The notes: generated by a model from the sequence alone, not told the origin. A stretch of 64,000 bases of DNA from Neomoorella stamsii (GCF_002995805.1 NZ_PVXL01000040.1:117813-181812), one strand, 5' to 3'; positions 18,922 to 29,176 are shown, numbered from the stretch's first letter. Numbers and translations are program-made.

Positions 18922-20469
18922 TCATGCTTCCAAAACCTGCAGGTTCTCTTCCCCAATCTCGTAAACGACTTTATTAATCGCGTTCACGTAGGCGCGGGCG
19001 CTGGCTTCGAGGACGTCGGTGCTGATGCCCCGCCCGATAAAGACCCGGCCGGCATACTCGACCTTGACGGTTACCTCGCCCACAGCGTCTTTGCCGCCGG
19101 TAACGGCGTTGAGGGTGTAGGATTTAAGACAAACAGGAATGCGCGTTATCTTGTCGATAGCCTTGAAGGCAGCATCCACCGGTCCTTCGCCGCAGGCCGC
19201 CTCTTCTTTTAATTCCTCGCCCACCCGGAGACCGATGGTGGCCGTTGGTACCACCCGGTTACCTGTGGAGATGTGGATATGCTCCAGGGCGAATTTTTCG
19301 GGGATCTGTTTAACTTCGTGCTCGACAATGGCTTCCAGGTCGCGGTCGCTGATCTCCTTCTTGCGATCGGCCAGTTCCTTGAAGCGGGCAAAGGCTTTGT
19401 CGAGTTCCGCTTCATTCAGTTTAAAGCCCAGTTCCTCCAGGCGACTACGCAGGGCATGGCGGCCGGAGTGCTTACCCAGGACAATATTGCTCTGGACCAC
19501 GCCGATCATGGTGGGGTTCATAATCTCATAAGTGGTGCGCTCCTTCAGGACGCCGTCCTGATGGATACCGGCCTCATGGGCGAAGGCGTTTTTGCCCACG
19601 ATAGCCTTATTGTACTGGACGGGCATGCCCGTCAGGCTGCTCACCAGCTTGCTGGTACGGTAGATCTCCTCGGTAACAATGGCGGTGTGGCAGCCGTAAT
19701 AGTCACGGCGGGTATAGAGGGCCATTACCAGCTCTTCCAGGGCCGTATTGCCGGCCCGCTCACCGATGCCGTTGATGGCCCCTTCTACCTGGAGGGCTCC
19801 GTTCTCAATGGCCGCCAGGGAATTGGCCACCGCCAGCCCTAGGTCGTTATGGCAGTGGACGCTGATTTGCACCTTCTCAATCCCCGGTACCCGCCGGCGA
19901 ATCTCGGCTATAAGATGACCAAACTCGGCCGGGGTGGCATAGCCGACGGTATCCGGGATATTGAGGACGGTGGCCCCGGACTCAATGGCTGCCGCCAGCA
20001 CCTGGCACAGGAAGTCGATGTCGCTCCGGGAAGCGTCTTCCGGGGAAAACTCCACGTCCTGGCAGTAGCTTTTGGCCCGGGCCACCCCTTTACGGACGGC
20101 GGCCAGGACCTCTTCCCGCGTCATGCGCAGCTTGTATTTTAAATGAATGTCGGAGGTAGCAATAAAGACATGAATCCGCGGCCGCCTGGCTTCTTGCAGC
20201 GCCTCCCAGGCGCGATCGATATCCCGGTCATTGATGCGCGCCAGGCCGGCGATCACCGGGCCCTCTACTTCCCGGGCTATGGCCCGCACGGCTTCAAAGT
20301 CGCCGGGGGAGGCAATGGGGAAGCCGGCTTCAATGACGTCAACCCCCAGGCGGGCCAGCTGGTGGGCAATTTTCAGCTTTTCCTCGACGTTGAGGCTTAC
20401 CCCGGGCGACTGCTCGCCATCACGCAAGGTAGTATCAAAGATATAAATCCTTTTGCTGGTATCCGGCAA
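18922..20469 (-). CDS. leuA: 2-isopropylmalate synthase
   Basis: 515 residues. [16 protein letters not shown] at residue 13, [17 protein letters not shown] near 205 (HxH metal ligands), [16 protein letters not shown], and a complete C-terminal regulatory domain ([18 protein letters not shown] to [17 protein letters not shown]) where leucine feedback would act. It joins 2-oxoisovalerate and acetyl-CoA. The likely start is TTG 20469 with AAGG about 10 bases before it. It follows the second ilvB closely. Confidence 0.96.
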   Translation of the reverse strand: MPDTSKRIYIFDTTLRDGEQSPGVSLNVEEKLKIAHQLARLGVDVIEAGFPIASPGDFEAVRAIAREVEGPVIAGLARINDRDIDRAWEALQEARRPRIHVFIATSDIHLKYKLRMTREEVLAAVRKGVARAKSYCQDVEFSPEDASRSDIDFLCQVLAAAIESGATVLNIPDTVGYATPAEFGHLIAEIRRRVPGIEKVQISVHCHNDLGLAVANSLAAIENGALQVEGAINGIGERAGNTALEELVMALYTRRDYYGCHTAIVTEEIYRTSKLVSSLTGMPVQYNKAIVGKNAFAHEAGIHQDGVLKERTTYEIMNPTMIGVVQSNIVLGKHSGRHALRSRLEELGFKLNEAELDKAFARFKELADRKKEISDRDLEAIVEHEVKQIPEKFALEHIHISTGNRVVPTATIGLRVGEELKEEAACGEGPVDAAFKAIDKITRIPVCLKSYTLNAVTGGKDAVGEVTVKVEYAGRVFIGRGISTDVLEASARAYVNAINKVVYEIGEENLQVLEA

Positions 20470-20494
20470 GACACATCAACCTTCCTTGGCCAGT

Positions 20495-22177
20495 TTATTC
20501 CGGTAGGAGCATTTCGTTCAGGGCGGCTCCATTCAGGACCATAGGGTAAACCATTTCCTCTTCGCTGATCAGGCACTCAATAAGGGTGAGACCATCATTC
20601 TGCATGGCCTGCGCCAGCACCGGTACCACTTCTTCCTGTTTAGTAATACGCAAGCCGGTTGCCCCATAGCACTCTGCCAGGCGGACGAAATCGGGGTTAC
20701 CCGTGAATTTCACGGCTGTATACTGGCGTTCGTAGTAAAAATGCTGCAGCTGGCGCACCATGGCCAGGCTCTGGTTGTTAAAAAGCAAAATCTTTAAGGG
20801 TAATCCCTGCTCCACGGCCGTACCCAGCTCGGCCATCCCCATTTGGAAACTGCCGTCGCCGGTAATGACCCACACCTGCCTGTCCGGCCGGGCGAGGGCG
20901 GCGCCGATGGCTGCCGGCAGGCCGTAACCCATAGTGCCCAGGCCACAGGAGGAAATAAAGGTGCGGGGCTCAGTATAGCCGTAAAAGAGGGCCGCCCACA
21001 TCTGGTGCTGGCCAACGTCGGTGGTAATGATGGCCCGGCCGCGGGTCATTTCTCCCAGGCGTTCGATGACCCACTGGGGCCGCACCTCACCGCCCCGGCC
21101 GTAAGTGAGGGGGTAATTATTGCGCAGGGTTTTAACCCGCTCCAGCCACGCCGGGTGCCCGGCCGGCTCTACCAGGAGCAGGAGTTCCCTAAGGACACAG
21201 CTAATATCCCCCACCAGGGGCAGGTCTACCCGCACGTTTTTACCGATTTCTGCCGGGTCAATATCCACATGAGCTATTTTAGCCTGGGGTGCAAATTTTT
21301 CTATTACCCCCGTCACCCGGTCATCAAAGCGAACCCCCAGGCCTACCAGCAAATCACATTCCATAACGGCGTGGTTGGCACAGGGTTTGCCGTGCAGGCC
21401 GACCATTCCCAGGGAAAGGGGATTATCTTCAGGAAAAGCCCCCAGGCCGGTAAGTGAAGTAGCCACCGGCGCCTGGATTTTTTCTGCCAGTTCCTGCAAA
21501 TATCGTTCCGCCCCGGAAACCACCACCCCGCCACCGGCAAACAGTACCGGCCGCTCGGCTTCCTGGAGGAGCTTTGCCAGGGCGCGGAGCTGGCCCGGGT
21601 GGCCCTGGTAGGTAGGTTTATAGCCCCGCAGCTCAACCTTCTCCGGAACCGGTGCCTGGCAGGGAGCCAGGGCTACGTCTTTAGGGAGATCCACCAGCAC
21701 TGGCCCCGGGCGACCGGTGCTGGCGATATAAAAGGCTTCTTTGACAATACGGGGCAGTTCCTCAACATCCTTGACCAGGTAATTATGCTTGGTAATGGGA
21801 ATGGTGATTCCCGTAATATCGGTTTCCTGGAAGGCATCACTGCCGACCTGAGAGGTTGGTACCTGGCCGGTAAAGATTACTACCGGCACGGAATCCATGT
21901 AGGCCGTAGCAATCCCCGTTACCAGGTTGGTGGCCCCGGGACCGGAGGTGGCAAAGCAGACGCCCGTCCTACCGCTGGTGCGGGCGTAACCGCTGGCAGC
22001 GTGGACGGCATTCTGCTCCTGGCGGACCAGGATATGACGGATGGAAGTCCGGGCCAGTTCATGGTACAGGGGCAGGACGGCGCCGCCGGGATAGCCAAAG
22101 ACCAGTTCCACGCCTTCGGCCTGCAGGACCTCCATCACAGCCCGGGCACCGGTGCGTTCCCTAGTCTCCTGTCCCAT
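20495..22177 (-). CDS. ilvB: acetolactate synthase, large subunit (second copy)
   Basis: 560 residues, full length. ThDP enzyme plan: VFGYPGGAVLPLYHEL with the catalytic Glu (VRQEQNAVHAASGYAR), the central FAD-binding-type domain, and the C-terminal ThDP motif GDGSFQMGMAELGTAVEQGLPLKILLFNNQSL. It overlaps ilvH by 17 bases. The copy upstream of ilvH (22676-24361) is clearly a different paralogue, so one small subunit is flanked by two catalytic ones. Confidence 0.93.
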   Translation of the reverse strand: MGQETRERTGARAVMEVLQAEGVELVFGYPGGAVLPLYHELARTSIRHILVRQEQNAVHAASGYARTSGRTGVCFATSGPGATNLVTGIATAYMDSVPVVIFTGQVPTSQVGSDAFQETDITGITIPITKHNYLVKDVEELPRIVKEAFYIASTGRPGPVLVDLPKDVALAPCQAPVPEKVELRGYKPTYQGHPGQLRALAKLLQEAERPVLFAGGGVVVSGAERYLQELAEKIQAPVATSLTGLGAFPEDNPLSLGMVGLHGKPCANHAVMECDLLVGLGVRFDDRVTGVIEKFAPQAKIAHVDIDPAEIGKNVRVDLPLVGDISCVLRELLLLVEPAGHPAWLERVKTLRNNYPLTYGRGGEVRPQWVIERLGEMTRGRAIITTDVGQHQMWAALFYGYTEPRTFISSCGLGTMGYGLPAAIGAALARPDRQVWVITGDGSFQMGMAELGTAVEQGLPLKILLFNNQSLAMVRQLQHFYYERQYTAVKFTGNPDFVRLAECYGATGLRITKQEEVVPVLAQAMQNDGLTLIECLISEEEMVYPMVLNGAALNEMLLPE

Positions 22178-22679
22178 CGCCGCTGGCCTCCATTCCCCTG
22201 GTTTTCGCTCCCCGGAGCATGGCGATTTTACCTGTGCGTACTACTTCCCTGATACCAAAGGGGCGCAGGGAGTTTTCCAGGGCATCAATCTTGTCGGCAT
22301 CGCCGGTAGCTTCGATAATCAGGCTGTTGCGGGCAATATCGACGATCCGCGCCCGGAAGATGTCAACTATCTGCATAATCTCGCCCCGGACCGCCGGCTC
22401 GGCATTAACCTTGATGAGCATCAATTCCCGGCCCACATGGGGATCATCGGTTATATCGCTGAGCTTGATGACATCGATGAGCTTATTGAGCTGTTTGCAG
22501 ACCTGCTCGATAATCTGCTCATCGCCATCCACCACGATGGTCATACGGGAAATAGATGGGTTCTCCGTACGGCCTACGGCCAGGCTGTCGATATTATAAC
22601 CCCGGCGGCTGAAGAGGCCGGCCACCCGGGTTAAAACCCCGGGGCGATTTTCCACCAGAACCGAAAGGGTGCGTTTCAC
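22161..22679 (-). CDS. ilvH: acetolactate synthase, small (regulatory) subunit
   Basis: 172 residues. ACT domain first (TLSVLVENRPGVLTRVAGLFSRRGYNIDSLAVG), which in this family binds valine, followed by the ALS_ss C-terminal domain (ELMLIKVNAEPAVRGEIMQIVDIFRARIVD). It stimulates the large subunit and gives valine inhibition. Both neighbours are ilvB genes and overlap it, so the three are likely made in step. Confidence 0.95.
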   Translation of the reverse strand: MKRTLSVLVENRPGVLTRVAGLFSRRGYNIDSLAVGRTENPSISRMTIVVDGDEQIIEQVCKQLNKLIDVIKLSDITDDPHVGRELMLIKVNAEPAVRGEIMQIVDIFRARIVDIARNSLIIEATGDADKIDALENSLRPFGIREVVRTGKIAMLRGAKTRGMEASGDGTGD

Positions 22680-24361
22680 TCCTGCCTACCTCCCGTCACC
22701 ATTTTGTTCAGGGTACCACCCGGAGGCACCATGGGGAAGACGTTTTCTTCCGGGTCGATTAAGATATCCACCAGGAAGGGACCATCTGTCTCCAGGGCCT
22801 CCTGCAGGGCCGGGACGACTTCCTCCCGGGCAGCCACCCGCCGGGCCGGCAGGCGGTAAGCTTCAGCCACCTTGACAAAATCCGGGTTACCTGCCAGTTC
22901 GGAATAAGCGTAGCGCCGGTCAAAGAAGAACTCCTGCCACTGGCGCACCATACCGAGATAACCGTTATTGAGGAGGATAATTTTCACCGGGATGCGATAA
23001 TGGCTTAAGGTGGCCAGTTCCTGGATATTCATCTGGAAGCTGCCGTCCCCGGTAATGGCCACGACGGTTTCATCAGGCCTGGCTACAGCCGCCCCCATGG
23101 CTGCCGGGACGCCAAAACCCATGGTCCCCAGGCCACAGGAGGAGAGGAAGGCCCGCGGTCGATCCAGGGGGTAATACTGCACCGCCCACATCTGGTGCTG
23201 GCCTACGTCAGTGCTGACAATGGCCCGGCCCCTGGTTAAGCGATATAATTCCTCAATTACATACTGGGGCTTCAAGCCGCACTCATCATAGCGTAAGGGA
23301 TGCTCTTCCTGCCAGCGCCGTATTCTTTGGCGCCAGGCCGGGTGCTCCTTTTTCTCAGGCAGTCTGGCCAGCAAGGCCTGGAGGGCCTGGCGGGCATCAG
23401 CGACGATGGGGATGTGGGCCGGGACAACTTTGCCGATCTCGGCCGCATCAATATCAATATGAATGATTTTCGCTCTCGGGGCAAAGGCCTCAATTTTCCC
23501 TGTCACTCTATCGTCAAAGCGGACACCGACACCGATAATCAGGTCCGTCTCACAGACGGCGTAGTTGGCGGCGGCCGTACCATGCATCCCGACCATACCA
23601 ACAAAGAGGGGATGGGTTTCCGGGAAGGCCCCTTTGCCCATCATGCTCATGATGACGGGAATATCCTGCTCTTCGGCCAACTGCCATACTTCTTCATGGG
23701 CCCCGGAAGTAATCACCCCGCCCCCGATAAAGAGCAGGGGTCTCTCGGCAGCTTGAATAGCAGCAGCGGCCTGGGCTACCTGCAGGGCATGGGGTTCCAC
23801 CCGGCTGCGGTAGCCGGGCAGGCGTAACCGCGGCGGGTAGTGAAAGGCCGCCCGCTGGGTGGTGATATCTTTGGGAATATCAATGAGGACCGGCCCCGGC
23901 CGGCCGGTAGTTGCTACGTAGAAGGCCTCATGGATAGTTGCCGCCAGGTCCCTGATGCTTTTCACCAGGTAGTTGGCCTTGGTAACAGGCATGGTGATGC
24001 CGGTAATATCGGCTTCCTGGAAGGAATCCCGACCAATCATGGCCAAGCTGACCTGGCCGGTAATGGCTATAATGGGAATAGAGTCCATATAAGCATTGGT
24101 TATCCCCGTTACCAGGTTGGTTGCCCCGGGACCGGAGGTGGCGATGCAGACACCGGGTTTACCGGTGGCACGGGCATAGCCTTCGGCAGCATGGGCGGCT
24201 GCCTGCTCATGGCGGGTTAAAATATGGCGGATGCTGGCTACTGCCAGTTCATGGTAAAGGGGTAAAACCGCCCCGCCGGGGATACCAAATACAGTATCCA
24301 CACCTTCCGCCTGCAGGGCTTTAATGATGATTTCGGAACCGGTTAATTTTTTCGTTTCCAC
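22676..24361 (-). CDS. ilvB: acetolactate synthase, large subunit (first copy)
   Basis: 561 residues from GTG 24361 (VETKKLTGSEIIIKALQ), the usual family start. An open frame extends 33 codons upstream from ATG 24460, but that part reads through a perfect 13-bp hairpin and looks non-coding. Features: VFGIPGGAVLPLYHELA, TRHEQAAAHAAEGYARA with the catalytic Glu, and ThDP motif GDGSFQMNIQELATLSHYRIPVKIILLNNGYLG. It makes acetolactate or acetohydroxybutyrate for valine, leucine and isoleucine. Confidence 0.93.
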   Translation of the reverse strand: METKKLTGSEIIIKALQAEGVDTVFGIPGGAVLPLYHELAVASIRHILTRHEQAAAHAAEGYARATGKPGVCIATSGPGATNLVTGITNAYMDSIPIIAITGQVSLAMIGRDSFQEADITGITMPVTKANYLVKSIRDLAATIHEAFYVATTGRPGPVLIDIPKDITTQRAAFHYPPRLRLPGYRSRVEPHALQVAQAAAAIQAAERPLLFIGGGVITSGAHEEVWQLAEEQDIPVIMSMMGKGAFPETHPLFVGMVGMHGTAAANYAVCETDLIIGVGVRFDDRVTGKIEAFAPRAKIIHIDIDAAEIGKVVPAHIPIVADARQALQALLARLPEKKEHPAWRQRIRRWQEEHPLRYDECGLKPQYVIEELYRLTRGRAIVSTDVGQHQMWAVQYYPLDRPRAFLSSCGLGTMGFGVPAAMGAAVARPDETVVAITGDGSFQMNIQELATLSHYRIPVKIILLNNGYLGMVRQWQEFFFDRRYAYSELAGNPDFVKVAEAYRLPARRVAAREEVVPALQEALETDGPFLVDILIDPEENVFPMVPPGGTLNKMVTGGRQE

Positions 24362-24428
24362 GCGATCCCCAATGGTTGAAGCACTCCTTTGCGCTTTAGG
24401 ATAGATTCTTTCACTTTTTCCTGATTTA

Positions 24429-24467
24429 GAAGGGTTTGTTTTACGCTCGTTTCCAAACAAACCCTTC
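24429..24467 (-). promoter_or_regulatory. strong intercistronic hairpin before the first ilvB
   Basis: GAAGGGTTTGTTT and AAACAAACCCTTC form a perfect 13-bp stem with a 13-base loop, between ilvD and ilvB. Neither side has the T run of an intrinsic terminator, so an mRNA-processing or stabilising element, or a weak attenuator, is more likely. Confidence 0.5.
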
Positions 24468-24490
24468 CTGGTTCGCGGTCAACCAGAACT

Positions 24491-26149
24491 TTACTCCAAT
24501 ACTGCGCCCCTGGCCCCGGAACTCACCATCCGGGCATAACGGGCCAGGTAACCACTGGTAATTTTGGGCGGCGGTGCCTGCCAGCTGGCCCGGCGGCGGG
24601 CAATTTCTTCTTCCGGCACTTTTAATTCTAACTTGCCGGCCTCAATATCAATGGCAATGATATCTCCCTCTTCCACCAGGGCAATGAGGCCCCCTGCCGC
24701 CGCCTCCGGCGAGACATGGCCGATGGAGGCACCGCGGCTAGCCCCCGAGAAGCGACCGTCGGTAATCAAGGCCACGGAGCTATCCAGGCCCATACCAGCC
24801 AGGGCCGCGGTAGGACTGAGCATTTCCTGCATACCCGGGCCACCCCTGGGGCCTTCATAACGGATAACGACGACATCGCCAGGCTTAATCCGTTGCCCCA
24901 TAATGGCCGCAAAAGCCTCTTCCTCGCTGTTAAAGACCCGGGCCGGCCCTTCATGCTGCATCATCTCCGGCAGGACGGCACCCTTTTTCACCACCGCTCC
25001 TTCCGGGGCGAGATTCCCGTACAGTATGGCCAGGCCACCTTCAGGGCTGTAGGGATCCTCCACGGGCCGGATTACTTCCCGCCGCTTTACCTCCCGGCCA
25101 GTAACGTTGTCCGCCACCGTTTTACCGGTTACCGTCAGGGTGCTGCCATCAATCAGGCCATGGCGGTAAAGCTCGTGCATCACCGCCGGGATGCCGCCGG
25201 CTTCATCCAGGTCCTGGATATGCTGGCTGCCAGCCGGGCTCAACTTGCAGATCTGGGGCGTCCGCCTGCTAATGGCGTCGAAGGTGCTCAAATCCAGTTC
25301 TAAACCTACTTCCCTAGCAACGGCCGGCAGGTGGAGGCAGGTGTTGGTGGAACCCCCCAGGGCCATATCTACGGCTACAGCATTGTGAAAGGCGGTCGTC
25401 CTCATAATGTCCCGGGGGCGGATATTTTCCTTTAGCAATTCCATAATACGCATCCCGGCCTGCTTCGCCAGACGCACCCGGGCCGCGCTGACAGCCGGTA
25501 TGGTCCCGCTGCCCGGCAGGGCCATCCCTAAGGCTTCCGTCATGCAGTTCATGGTATTGGCCGTAAACATCCCGGCGCAGGAACCGCAGCCCGGGCAGGC
25601 ACAATCCTCCAGTTCGGCCAGTTCGGTTTCCGTCATTCTACCGGCCTGGGTGGCTCCTACAGCCTCAAACATGGTGCTCAAGGAGACATCCCTGCCCCGG
25701 TAGCGACCGGCCAGCATGGGGCCACCGCTGACAAAAATAGCCGGGATATTTAAACGGGCCGCCGCCATCAACATGCCCGGGATGATTTTATCACAGTTAG
25801 GGATAAATACCAGGGCATCAAAGGGGTGGGCAATGGCCATAACTTCAATCATATCGGCAATGAGTTCCCGGCTGGCCAGGGAATACTTCATGCCCACATG
25901 ATTCATGGCCAGGCCGTCGCAGACACCAATGGTGGGAAACTCCAGGGGCGTCCCGCCGGCCAGGCGAACCCCGGCTTTAACTGCTTCGGCCAGGGTATTT
26001 AAGTGAATATGACCGGGAATAAGTTCGTTATGGGCATTAACAATTCCTATTAGCGGGCGTTCTATTTCGGCATCCGTCAGGCCCATGGACTTTAAGAGCG
26101 ACCGGTGGGGGGCCCTGGCCAGACCCGTTTTCATAGCATCACTGCGCAT
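24491..26149 (-). CDS. ilvD: dihydroxy-acid dehydratase
   Basis: 552 residues, full length. [23 protein letters not shown] at the start; iron-sulfur ligands in [13 protein letters not shown] and [41 protein letters not shown] and [21 protein letters not shown] near the C-terminus. It dehydrates the dihydroxyacids of valine and isoleucine synthesis. It sits 21 bases after ilvE. Confidence 0.97.
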   Translation of the reverse strand: MRSDAMKTGLARAPHRSLLKSMGLTDAEIERPLIGIVNAHNELIPGHIHLNTLAEAVKAGVRLAGGTPLEFPTIGVCDGLAMNHVGMKYSLASRELIADMIEVMAIAHPFDALVFIPNCDKIIPGMLMAAARLNIPAIFVSGGPMLAGRYRGRDVSLSTMFEAVGATQAGRMTETELAELEDCACPGCGSCAGMFTANTMNCMTEALGMALPGSGTIPAVSAARVRLAKQAGMRIMELLKENIRPRDIMRTTAFHNAVAVDMALGGSTNTCLHLPAVAREVGLELDLSTFDAISRRTPQICKLSPAGSQHIQDLDEAGGIPAVMHELYRHGLIDGSTLTVTGKTVADNVTGREVKRREVIRPVEDPYSPEGGLAILYGNLAPEGAVVKKGAVLPEMMQHEGPARVFNSEEEAFAAIMGQRIKPGDVVVIRYEGPRGGPGMQEMLSPTAALAGMGLDSSVALITDGRFSGASRGASIGHVSPEAAAGGLIALVEEGDIIAIDIEAGKLELKVPEEEIARRRASWQAPPPKITSGYLARYARMVSSGARGAVLE

Positions 26150-26170
26150 GGTTGTTCTCCTACCCTTTAT

Positions 26171-27049
26171 TTATTCAAAAATTTCCGGGCCATCTGTTTT
26201 CGTTAACTCCCGGAACCTGGCAATGAGATCCCTGGTAATGGGGCCCGGCTGGCCGTCACCAATGGGGCGACCGTCTACCTTTACCACAGGAATGACTTCT
26301 GCAGCCGTGCCTGTCAGGAAGCATTCGTCGGCCGTATAAACATCATGCCGGGTAAAGACCTTTTCAGAAACGGGTATTCCCGCCCCAGCAGCCAGTTCCA
26401 TCACAGCATTACGGGTAATGCCTTCCAGCAGGCCGACATGGGGCGGCGGGGTAAGCAGCTGGCCGTTTTTGACGATAAAAATATTATCGCCGGTGGCTTC
26501 GGCTACATAGCCTTCTTTATTGAGAAACAACCCTTCCGGGGCTCCTGCACGGGTAGCTTCCATTTTAGCGATGATATTATTCAGGTAGTTCAGGGATTTA
26601 ATCCGTGGGTCCAGGGCGTCGGGGGCATTGCGGCGGGTACCCAGGGTAACCAGTTCCAGCCCTTTTTCATACAATTCTGCCGGGTAAAGTTCAATGGCTG
26701 CGGCGATACAAAAAACCGATGGCCTGGGACACTTGCGGGGATCCAGTCCCAGGTCCCCTTTGCCCCTGGTAACTACCAGGCGAATGTAGCCATCTTTTAA
26801 ATTATTACGCCGACAGGTTTCCAGGACTACTTGCGTCATTTCCTCCCTGGTCAGGCCCGGGTCAAGGTTAATGGACCGGGCGGATTCATAAAGGCGGTCA
26901 ATATGGGCCTTCAGGCGGAAGACCCGCCCGTGGTAGGCGCGTATCCCTTCAAAGACCCCATCGCCATAGAGTAGACCATGATCGAAAACAGACAACTTTG
27001 CCTCTTCTTCGTCCACATACTGGCCGTCAAGATAGATAATGAGCCCCAC
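26171..27049 (-). CDS. ilvE: branched-chain amino acid aminotransferase
   Basis: 292 residues, PLP fold type IV. FDHGLLYGDGVFEGIRAYHGRVFRL, the PLP-lysine segment DPRIKSLNYLNNIIAK (about residues 150-165), EATGDNIFIVKNG and GITRNAVMELA. It catalyses the last transamination to leucine, isoleucine and valine. GTG 27049 is the start, with GAGGAGG seven to eight bases upstream. First gene of the long ilv-leu operon, behind a near-consensus promoter. Confidence 0.95.
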   Translation of the reverse strand: MGLIIYLDGQYVDEEEAKLSVFDHGLLYGDGVFEGIRAYHGRVFRLKAHIDRLYESARSINLDPGLTREEMTQVVLETCRRNNLKDGYIRLVVTRGKGDLGLDPRKCPRPSVFCIAAAIELYPAELYEKGLELVTLGTRRNAPDALDPRIKSLNYLNNIIAKMEATRAGAPEGLFLNKEGYVAEATGDNIFIVKNGQLLTPPPHVGLLEGITRNAVMELAAGAGIPVSEKVFTRHDVYTADECFLTGTAAEVIPVVKVDGRPIGDGQPGPITRDLIARFRELTKTDGPEIFE

Positions 27050-27129
27050 GCTTCTTCCTCCTCATTTCTACCGGTCAGTGGCAGTTTTCAGGCCGGCGCG
27101 ACAGGAGCCGCAAAATATGTTTATGTTTC

Positions 27130-27158
27130 AGTATAAATAACCGTAAATTAAGTGTCAA
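27130..27158 (-). promoter_or_regulatory. promoter of the ilv-leu operon
   Basis: TTGACA (27158-27153) and TATACT (27135-27130) lie 17 bases apart on the minus strand, about 80 bases before ilvE. This is close to the sigma-A consensus. The leader is too short for a T-box riboswitch and I see no leader peptide, so control is more likely by a repressor such as CodY, which is not demonstrated here. Confidence 0.75.
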
Positions 27159-27285
27159 GGATTTTTCGTTGCCGGGAGTATTAAGTATTGGTTAAGGAAT
27201 GGCTCCTTACTGTTGCCAGGGCCCCACCATAACTGCAGCCATTGCCGGGAAGCTAATTAACAGCACCAGGTCCAAGGTGCCATAA

Positions 27286-27331
27286 AATAAAACCGGCCCC
27301 GCCGGCTATTCAAAATCATATGGCGGGGCCG
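27286..27331 (-). terminator. terminator after the Nramp-type transporter
   Basis: CGGCCCCGCC (read on the minus strand from 27331) pairs with GGCGGGGCCG (ending 27294), with an 18-base loop, followed by GTTTTATTTTAT. It lies about 35 bases past the transporter stop. Confidence 0.8.
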
Positions 27332-27364
27332 ATTAATTTATAAAACTTGCCGTAGCGATAAACC

Positions 27365-28861
27365 TTAGAATTTCAGACCAAAGAACTGGGTACCAAAACC
27401 GATAACAGTAAAGGTCCCGTAGAAGAGGATTAAAACTACTAATACTAGCTTCATCCAGATAGGCGTTTTGAGTTCTTGCGGGTAAATCCGGTCCAGGAAC
27501 AGGAGCTGGATACCGGCTACGGTAAAGGCCAGGTTGGCAGCATTGGCCATGAAGGCCACCAGGAAGAGGGGCGAACCCTGGAAGAAGAGCCAAATGGACC
27601 AGATCGTGAACAGTAGGAGAATGCCGTAGTAGATGCGGCGGATGTCATTCCGGGAAAGCTTCTCCCGGGCCCAGGGACTGGTATTCCAAAGGACGTCAGT
27701 TACCTGGCGTACGAAGGTTTCACTGTTGGACAGCTGGGAACCATATAGGACCCAGAAACCAATCATTAAAACCCAAATCCAGCCAAAACCGCCTAAAACC
27801 TTACCCACGCCTTCGGCCTGGTGGGCTGCTGCGGCCCAGCCGTCGATCTTGGTGCCGCCGGGGACCATGGCGTAGGCCAGCAAGACGCAGAAGAACATGC
27901 CGATAAAGGCCCCTAAGGCCCAGACGCCAATCTGGTCCACCAGGGAATAACGCCACCAGTCTTTAAACCGCTGCAGGGTCGTCTGGTTCAGGGGCGGAAT
28001 TTTACCAGTCGAAGATACATGGACTTCTTTACCACCGATGAGGGAGGGGATATAGCCTACCGCCGCGCCCATACCGTAGCCCTTGTCACGGTACCAGTTG
28101 GTAACACCCATATTAAGGATGCCACCGGCGCCGGCATAGCCGGCCAGCCCGGCCAGCAGGAACCAGTTAACATTCCCCGCCGGCAACTTGCCAAACTGGA
28201 AGAAACCGGCGGCCACTTCCACCCATTTACTGAAGGGCGCAAACATAATTACCAGGATTAACAAACTACCAAAAATAAAGGCTACGATCCATTTGTTAAT
28301 TTTTTCTAGCAGGGCTTCAATTTTACCGCCAAACATAAGGATAATAACTACCGATAAGAAAAGGATGATCCCGGCCGTCATAACCGCTGGCTTATCAGCA
28401 GTCTGGGGCATGCGCCTTAGGAACATGGCCGCCAGGGCCGTGGCCGAACCGGAGGCCCAACCTGGACCAATGGAAATAAAGGAAATGAAAATCCAGATGG
28501 GGGCCCACAGCTTGGGGCCGGGCATGAGCCTGGTAAATCCGACCATAATCGGTTCGCCGGTATAGAGGGTATAACGGATACAGGTCATGTTGAAGACAGC
28601 CTGAGTGAGGATACCGATGGTAACGATCCAGAGGACAAAGGGACCATACTGGAGAACACTGGCTGGCCCCATCAACCACTCACCGCTACCAATGGATAGA
28701 GAAAGGATAATAAAACCAGGGCCGATTACCTTCCATAAATTAGACCAGTTAAAGGGTAGCGTGGCCGGCATTTCTTTAGCCTTTTCCCACGGCGTCCCAT
28801 AAACTTCGGGCACCTCGTGAACAACTTCATCTACCCTGGTGCCAGGAACATTTGTTGCCAT
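27365..28861 (-). CDS. Nramp-family transporter
   Basis: 498 residues with about 11-12 membrane segments. The first segments (LWKVIGPGFIILSLSIGSGEWLMGPASVLQYG) hold the G-P-G and acidic/Ser residues of the Nramp fold; later ones include LILVIMFAPFSKWVEVAAGFF and YGSQLSNSETFVRQVTDVLW. The usual DPGN metal-binding motif of helix 1 is not present in standard form (SIGSGEW instead), so the substrate may not be Mn2+ or Fe2+. The ATG is preceded by AAAGGAGG and the gene stands alone, with its own terminator. Confidence 0.75.
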   Translation of the reverse strand: MATNVPGTRVDEVVHEVPEVYGTPWEKAKEMPATLPFNWSNLWKVIGPGFIILSLSIGSGEWLMGPASVLQYGPFVLWIVTIGILTQAVFNMTCIRYTLYTGEPIMVGFTRLMPGPKLWAPIWIFISFISIGPGWASGSATALAAMFLRRMPQTADKPAVMTAGIILFLSVVIILMFGGKIEALLEKINKWIVAFIFGSLLILVIMFAPFSKWVEVAAGFFQFGKLPAGNVNWFLLAGLAGYAGAGGILNMGVTNWYRDKGYGMGAAVGYIPSLIGGKEVHVSSTGKIPPLNQTTLQRFKDWWRYSLVDQIGVWALGAFIGMFFCVLLAYAMVPGGTKIDGWAAAAHQAEGVGKVLGGFGWIWVLMIGFWVLYGSQLSNSETFVRQVTDVLWNTSPWAREKLSRNDIRRIYYGILLLFTIWSIWLFFQGSPLFLVAFMANAANLAFTVAGIQLLFLDRIYPQELKTPIWMKLVLVVLILFYGTFTVIGFGTQFFGLKF

Positions 28862-29176
28862 ATTAACCCTCCTTTTCCCATCAATATTTAGTTAAATAAT
28901 CAATACCATCTTTTAGACCCAAATAATCAAAATACCCCCTTCTCAATATCTTCTTACTGCTTTTCTTCCTCACCCTTTCTTGTTAATTTTAATTACTCTG
29001 AGGACAATTTCTCTATCACCCCTTTTGCTAGATAATATGCTTTCCCCGGGCAATCATGACTTTTTAGTCACGAGCACTGCTGTTTGATGGTTAGACCGGA
29101 GAACATTTTATTTATTCGCTACCGAATATAAAATTTCCTGCTTAAATGGACCAAAAATTTTTATTTTACTAAAACC
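28862..29176. other. AT-rich intergenic region upstream of the transporter
   Basis: About 400 AT-rich bases separate the divergent transporter and small gene. A short hairpin (CGTGACT/AGTCATG, near 29064-29083) lies in the transporter leader. I looked for yybP-ykoY or NiCo-type riboswitch landmarks and did not see them. A weak minus-strand promoter (TTGGTC, 18 bases, TATATT) is possible near 29120-29160. Confidence 0.35.

Noticed and set aside
24362..24460. N-terminal extension of the first ilvB to ATG 24460
   Set aside because: The 33 residues have no family similarity and include a perfect hairpin; GTG 24361 gives the normal family start.
27050..27129. T-box or leader-peptide attenuator before the ilv-leu operon
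   Set aside because: Only about 75 bases lie between the promoter and ilvE; no T-box core sequence and no run of Leu, Ile or Val codons.
28862..29176. Metal riboswitch in the transporter leader
   Set aside because: No yybP-ykoY, NiCo or czcD landmark sequences were found; only a short hairpin is present.
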